NCBI RefSeq assembly: GCF_902833085.1
Contig: NZ_CADFEB010000008.1
Span: forward strand, 295,858 to 359,857
Length of the DNA: 64,000 bases
Direction: 5' to 3'
Origin: Burkholderia ubonensis
GTDB lineage: Bacteria; Pseudomonadota; Gammaproteobacteria; Burkholderiales; Burkholderiaceae
The translations under genes were made by a program, and so were the position numbers. The notes under the pieces were generated by a model. The model saw nothing but the letters and a program-made list of their open reading frames with translations. It did not search any database and was not told the DNA's origin. Shown in pieces: positions 60,387 to 64,000 of the stretch. Position 1 is the stretch's first letter. The number at the start of each line of letters is the position of its first letter.

Positions 60387-62021
60387 ATGAAGACTCTTTT
60401 CGTTCCGTCCGTCGCGCGTCGCCTCAGGCTCGGTGTGCTCGCCGGCGCGCTGTGCGCGCTCGCGGCGTCGCACACGCTAGCCGCGCCGGCCGGCAAGACG
60501 CTCGTGTACTGCTCCGAAGGCAGCCCGGCCGGCTTCGACCCGGGCCAGCACACGACGAGCACCGACTTCGACGCGAGCACGTTCACGATCTACAACGCGC
60601 TCGTGGAGTTCAAGCGCGGCACGCTCGACCCCGAGCCGGGGCTCGCGACGAGCTGGGACGTGTCGCCCGACCAGCGCGTCTACACGTTCCACCTGAGGCG
60701 CGGCGTGAAATTCCAGACCACCGCATGGTTCAAGCCGACCCGGCCGTTCCAGGCCGACGACGTCGTGTTCACGTTCCGCCGGATGCTCGATCCGGACGAT
60801 CCGTTCCGCAAGGCATATCCGACGAGCTTCCCGTACTTCAGCGATCTCGGCTTCGACCGCAACATCGAGCGCATCGACAAGGTCGACGATGACACGGTGC
60901 GCTTCGTGCTGAAGACGCCCGACGTGATCTTCGTGCGCAATCTCGCGATGGCCTTTGCATCGATCCTGTCGGCCGAATACGCGTCGCAGCTCGCGGCGCG
61001 CCATCGCGAGGCGGACATCAACCAGCTGCCGGTCGGCACCGGGCCGTTCCAGTTGCGCGCTTACCAGAAGGACGCGGTGATCCGCTACGATGCGAACCCC
61101 GATTACTGGAAGCCGGACGACGTGAAGCTCGCGCACCTGGTGTTCGCGATCACGCCCGATTCCGCGACGCGGCTGCACAAGCTCGCGAGCGGCGAATGCC
61201 AGGTGTCGGTGTTTCCGCGGCCCGCGGATCTCGACACGGTGAAGCGCGATCCGAAGCTCACGCTGTTCTCGGGGATGGGCTTCAACGTCGGCTTCGTCGC
61301 GTACAACACGCAGCATGCGCCGCTCGACCGCGTCGACGTGCGGCGCGCGCTCGACATGGCGATCGACAAGGCCGCGATCATCAGGACCGTCTTCGGCGGC
61401 GACGCGAAGATCGCGACCAACCCGATGCCGCCCGCGCAATGGTCGTACAACCCGCGGCTGAAGGACGCGCCGCGCGATCTCGCGGCGGCGAAGGCGCTGC
61501 TGGCGCGCGCGGGCTTTCCGAACGGCTTCGAGCTGACGCTGTGGGCGATGCCGGTGCAGCGCCCGTACAACCCGAACGCACAGTTGATGGCGCAACTGAT
61601 CCAGCAGGACTGGGCGAAGCTCGGCGTGCGCGCGAAGATCGTCAGCTACGAATGGGGCGAATACAACCGGCGCTCGAAGCTCGAGGGGCAGCACGACGCG
61701 ATCCTGTACGGCTGGTCGGGCGACAACGGCGACCCGGACAACTGGCTGGGCGCGCTGCTCGGCTGCGGCGCCGTGCACGGCAGCAACCTGTCGAAGTGGT
61801 GCAACGCGGAATTCGACCGGCTGATCGACCAGGCGCGCACGCACGCCGACGTCGCGCGGCGCACGGCGCTGTACGAGCAGGCGCAGGTCGTGTTCAAGGA
61901 CCAGGTGCCGTTCACGCCGATCGCGCATTCGATCGTGTCGCTGCCGGTGTCGACGCGCGTGCACGGCCTCGCATTCTCGCCGCTGGGCGGACACCGGTTC
62001 GACGGCGTGTGGCTCGATTGA
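60387..62021 (+). CDS. Peptide-type ABC transporter substrate-binding protein (DppA-like)
   Basis: A 544-residue binding protein of the extracellular solute-binding family 5. The signal peptide ends near residue 32 (ASHTLAA). Family blocks are KTLVYCSEGSPAGFDPGQ, ATSWDVSPDQRVYTFHLRRGVKFQT, DDVVFTFRRMLDPDDPF, and ADINQLPVGTGPFQLRAY, with WSGDNGDPDNWLGALLGC near the end. Length matches DppA (about 535). It likely binds dipeptides or related compounds. No permease genes are adjacent, so the transporter is incomplete here. Divergent from the SsuA-like gene (262 bp). Confidence 0.92.
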   Translation: MKTLFVPSVARRLRLGVLAGALCALAASHTLAAPAGKTLVYCSEGSPAGFDPGQHTTSTDFDASTFTIYNALVEFKRGTLDPEPGLATSWDVSPDQRVYTFHLRRGVKFQTTAWFKPTRPFQADDVVFTFRRMLDPDDPFRKAYPTSFPYFSDLGFDRNIERIDKVDDDTVRFVLKTPDVIFVRNLAMAFASILSAEYASQLAARHREADINQLPVGTGPFQLRAYQKDAVIRYDANPDYWKPDDVKLAHLVFAITPDSATRLHKLASGECQVSVFPRPADLDTVKRDPKLTLFSGMGFNVGFVAYNTQHAPLDRVDVRRALDMAIDKAAIIRTVFGGDAKIATNPMPPAQWSYNPRLKDAPRDLAAAKALLARAGFPNGFELTLWAMPVQRPYNPNAQLMAQLIQQDWAKLGVRAKIVSYEWGEYNRRSKLEGQHDAILYGWSGDNGDPDNWLGALLGCGAVHGSNLSKWCNAEFDRLIDQARTHADVARRTALYEQAQVVFKDQVPFTPIAHSIVSLPVSTRVHGLAFSPLGGHRFDGVWLD

Positions 62022-62497
62022 CGCAATAGGCAGTAAAAACCGCACGAATAAATCGATCCGGCTTCGTCGTTTTTACCGAGCCGCGCGAGCGCATCGGTAA
62101 TAAATCCAAGCCGACGCGCGGGCCCGAAAATGCAATGAAAATCGACGCGCTGCTCGCGCGCGGTGAACGGCCGATTCGCTCGTGAAGGGGCGAGCACGCG
62201 CCCGATCAACGATCCGGAATTGCGTTGCTTCGCGAGAAACAATTGCGGCGCAATGACAAATTGTTGGATTGTTGCGGGGTGCTATCCATAAATACACTCC
62301 GACGCCAAATAATTTGAATTCGTCCGGAAAATTGTCTATACCCAAGACGAATCAAGGTCGTCGGCAAGGTGCCTGCCGGCGGCGCAGCGATCGAGTTGAC
62401 TCCGGGGATGCGAGCGGCCCGATGTGAGGGCCGCCGGAGTCACGCAACGCCATGACGTTCAACGGTCGATCACCGACCCCCTTGCAAGGAGGTTGCC
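62022..62497. other. AT-rich gap before the pilus genes
   Basis: 476 bp without a supported gene. AT-rich segments near 62,250-62,340 may carry the promoter of the Flp pilus operon. Confidence 0.45.
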
Positions 62498-62680
62498 ATG
62501 CTGCAATACGCCAAGTCCCTGCTGCGTGACGAACGCGGCGTCAGCTCGATGGAATACGCGGTGCTTGCCGGCATCGTCGTGGTTGCGCTCGCGGCGGTCG
62601 GCGCGATCCTGAGCAGCACGTCGGGCGGCTTGCCGAGCCTGTTCACCGCGCTGATCACGAAAGTGACCGGCCTGATCTGA
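62498..62680 (+). CDS. flp: Flp/Fap-type pilin
   Basis: A 60-residue major pilin of the Flp/Tad (type IVb) pilus. The short basic leader is followed by RGVSSMEYAVLAGIVVVALAAVGAIL, where the processing Gly precedes VSSMEY with the conserved Glu-Tyr. The hydrophobic stretch forms the pilus core. GGAGG with seven bases to the ATG at 62498 is a strong start. It is the first gene of the Tad locus, followed by a prepilin peptidase and CpaB. Confidence 0.96.
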   Translation: MLQYAKSLLRDERGVSSMEYAVLAGIVVVALAAVGAILSSTSGGLPSLFTALITKVTGLI

Positions 62681-62767
62681 TTCCCCGACCCCGCGCCGCC
62701 GACGCACACGGATCCGCAGCAGTCGAACGTATCTCGCGCGGAGGCGCGCCGACGGACGGCTTCGCTC

Positions 62768-63247
62768 ATGCTCTATCTCGTGCAGTCGGTGGCCACGGCC
62801 GTGCTGGCTTCGCTCGCGGTGCAGGATCTGCGTGCGCGGCGCCTGTCCAATCGCGCGGTGCTGGCGTTCGCGACGCTGTACTTCGTCGCGGCGGCGCTCG
62901 TGCGCGACGGGTTCGCGCCGGTGGCCGGCCACGTCGCGACCGGCGCGGCGATGCTGCTGCTGTTCGGCGGGCTTCGCCACGCGGGCTGGATCGGCGGCGG
63001 CGACGTCAAGCTGGCGGCGGCCGTGTTTCTATGGGCCGGCCCGGCGTTGGCTGTCCCGGTGCTGACGATCGTCGGCGCGGGCGGTCTCGCGTGCGGCGTC
63101 GCGGTGCTCGCGGCCGACGCGCGGCAGCGCCGCACCGCGCCCGCGCGTCCCGTCGCGACGCGCGGCGTGCCGTACGGAGTCCCGCTCGCACTGGGCGGCG
63201 CGTTGTCGGTCTGGGCGGCGTTTGCGCACGCCGCCACGTTTACTTAG
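62768..63247 (+). CDS. tadV: Prepilin peptidase TadV/CpaA
   Basis: A 159-residue aspartic membrane peptidase with four or more helices that cleaves the Flp leader. The two catalytic Asp regions are DLRARRLSNRA near residue 19 and WIGGGDVKLAAAVFLW near residue 78 (GGGD). Size matches short TadV/CpaA enzymes, which lack the methylase domain of PilD. It lies 87 bp after flp and 19 bp before cpaB. Confidence 0.9.
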   Translation: MLYLVQSVATAVLASLAVQDLRARRLSNRAVLAFATLYFVAAALVRDGFAPVAGHVATGAAMLLLFGGLRHAGWIGGGDVKLAAAVFLWAGPALAVPVLTIVGAGGLACGVAVLAADARQRRTAPARPVATRGVPYGVPLALGGALSVWAAFAHAATFT

Positions 63248-63266
63248 CCGGGGGACGCACGCCGCC

Positions 63267-64000
63267 ATGCCCAAACCCCTGAGAATGGCCGCGCTGATCA
63301 TTGCCGCCGGCATCGGCGCGTTCATCCTGCGCGAGCTGTACGTCGCCGCGTCCACCGCCAAGCCGCCCGTCGAGTCCGCGGAGGCGCGCGTGCGCGTCGC
63401 GGCCGCCGACCTGCCGGAAGGGCTGCTGCTGCGCGACAACGATCTCGCGTGGAAACGCGTCCCGCATGCGCAGGTGCCGCCGGGCGCGTTCGTCGAATCG
63501 CAGCCGGGCGCGGACCTGAAGGGCGCGCTGCTGCGCAACCGCGTGAGCGCGGGCGCGCCGATCCGCGCGGACAACGTGATCGCGGCCGGCGCGCCGGATT
63601 TTCTCGCGGCGGCGCTGAAGCCCGGCATGCGCGCGATCTCGGTGCCGGTCGACGACGTGTCGGGCAACGCGGGCCTGATCCAGCCGGGCGATTTCGTCGA
63701 CGTGCTGCTGACCCAGCAGATCGGCGGCACGACGGCCGAGCCCGGCGCGTACGAGGCGGAGACGGTCGTGCGGCGCGCGCGCGTGCTCGCGGTCGGCTCG
63801 GAATTCCAGCGCGCGAAGGGGCCTGCCAGCGGCGCGGACGCGACCGTCCATGCGCGCACGGTCACGCTCGAGGTTGCGCCGCGCACCGCGCAGGTCGTGC
63901 TGGTCGCGACGCGGCTCGGCTCGCTGTCGCTCGCGCTGCGCAGCTTCGCGACGAGCGACCGGCGGCAGCCGGCGGGCGGCGACGAGCAGGAGCCCGACAC
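63267..64000 (+). CDS. cpaB: Flp pilus assembly protein CpaB/RcpC, cut by the window end
   Basis: The first 244 codons are visible; the frame is open at the right edge. An N-terminal membrane helix (RMAALIIAAGIGAFILRELYVA) precedes the SAF domain (residues about 43-105, VRVAAADLPEGLLLRDNDLAW). Then comes the RcpC/CpaB domain (MRAISVPVDDVSGNAGLIQPGDFVDVLLTQ). The family is linked to the outer-membrane secretin ring of the Tad apparatus. Continues the flp-tadV operon. Confidence 0.93.
   Translation, partial: MPKPLRMAALIIAAGIGAFILRELYVAASTAKPPVESAEARVRVAAADLPEGLLLRDNDLAWKRVPHAQVPPGAFVESQPGADLKGALLRNRVSAGAPIRADNVIAAGAPDFLAAALKPGMRAISVPVDDVSGNAGLIQPGDFVDVLLTQQIGGTTAEPGAYEAETVVRRARVLAVGSEFQRAKGPASGADATVHARTVTLEVAPRTAQVVLVATRLGSLSLALRSFATSDRRQPAGGDEQEPD

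Overview
The window is a GC-rich, gene-dense stretch typical of Burkholderia, most likely the Burkholderia cepacia complex. The evidence is codon bias, an Omp-type Burkholderia porin, a (P/A)AKK-tailed HU protein, many LysR/AraC/MarR regulators, and above all the end of what looks like the second cepacian exopolysaccharide cluster (bceP-bceU). No rRNA, CRISPR, prophage or insertion sequence was seen. One tRNA is present (selC).

Layout. 1-9.4 kb: exopolysaccharide genes, namely partial bceP, flippase bceQ, double glycosyltransferase bceR, acyltransferase bceS, an unlisted 47-aa membrane peptide, UTP-glucose-1-phosphate uridylyltransferase bceT and acyltransferase bceU, with two odd palindromic intergenic stretches. 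9.7-14.3 kb: HU-like protein, a translationally coupled XRE-cupin/GNAT pair, a porin and a YihY membrane protein. 14.4-23.6 kb: a self-contained selenocysteine locus. fdnGHI encodes a membrane formate dehydrogenase whose alpha subunit is read through an in-frame TGA (Sec197) followed by a SECIS hairpin; fdhE, selA, selB and the selC tRNA follow directly. 23.6-36.1 kb: a complete aerobic nicotinate degradation cluster. It has transporter nicT, MarR repressor nicR, the operon nicE-nicD-nicX-nicF-nicB on the minus strand, and the divergent nicC-nicA-cytochrome operon on the plus strand. The nicotinate hydroxylase large subunit is split: one gene keeps the molybdopterin catalytic domain, the other keeps three c-type hemes behind an eroded piece of a molybdopterin domain. 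Four copies of a GTGTAC-centred site lie at the nic promoters.

36.4-46 kb: a secreted trypsin-like protease, an AT-rich 585-bp gap, a VOC/alginate-export outer-membrane pair, an XapX-amidohydrolase-DoxX operon divergent from a YcaC-type hydrolase, a DUF1275 membrane protein and an AraC regulator. 46.3-53.6 kb: two paralogous winged-helix/NB-ARC ATPase regulators (one truncated, one with a full C-terminal half) bracketing a Tat-exported alpha/beta hydrolase, a DUF3331 protein and an HD-domain protein; CTGAAT repeats at the promoters suggest a local regulon. 53.6-60.1 kb: LysR regulator, an 80-aa unknown, a cupin, two unknown genes of lower GC (a secreted cysteine-containing 115-aa protein and a 453-aa protein with faint PIN-like motifs), an iron alcohol dehydrogenase and an orphan SsuA-like binding protein. 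60.4-62.0 kb: an orphan peptide-type ABC binding protein. 62.5-64 kb: the start of a Flp/Tad pilus cluster (flp, tadV/cpaA, cpaB), which runs off the end.

How they work together: the bce genes finish building, acylating and exporting cepacian; FdnGHI oxidises formate at the periplasmic face and feeds quinone, with FdhE maturing it and SelAB/SelC supplying Sec; the nic genes convert nicotinate via 6-hydroxynicotinate, 2,5-dihydroxypyridine, N-formylmaleamate, maleamate and maleate to fumarate.
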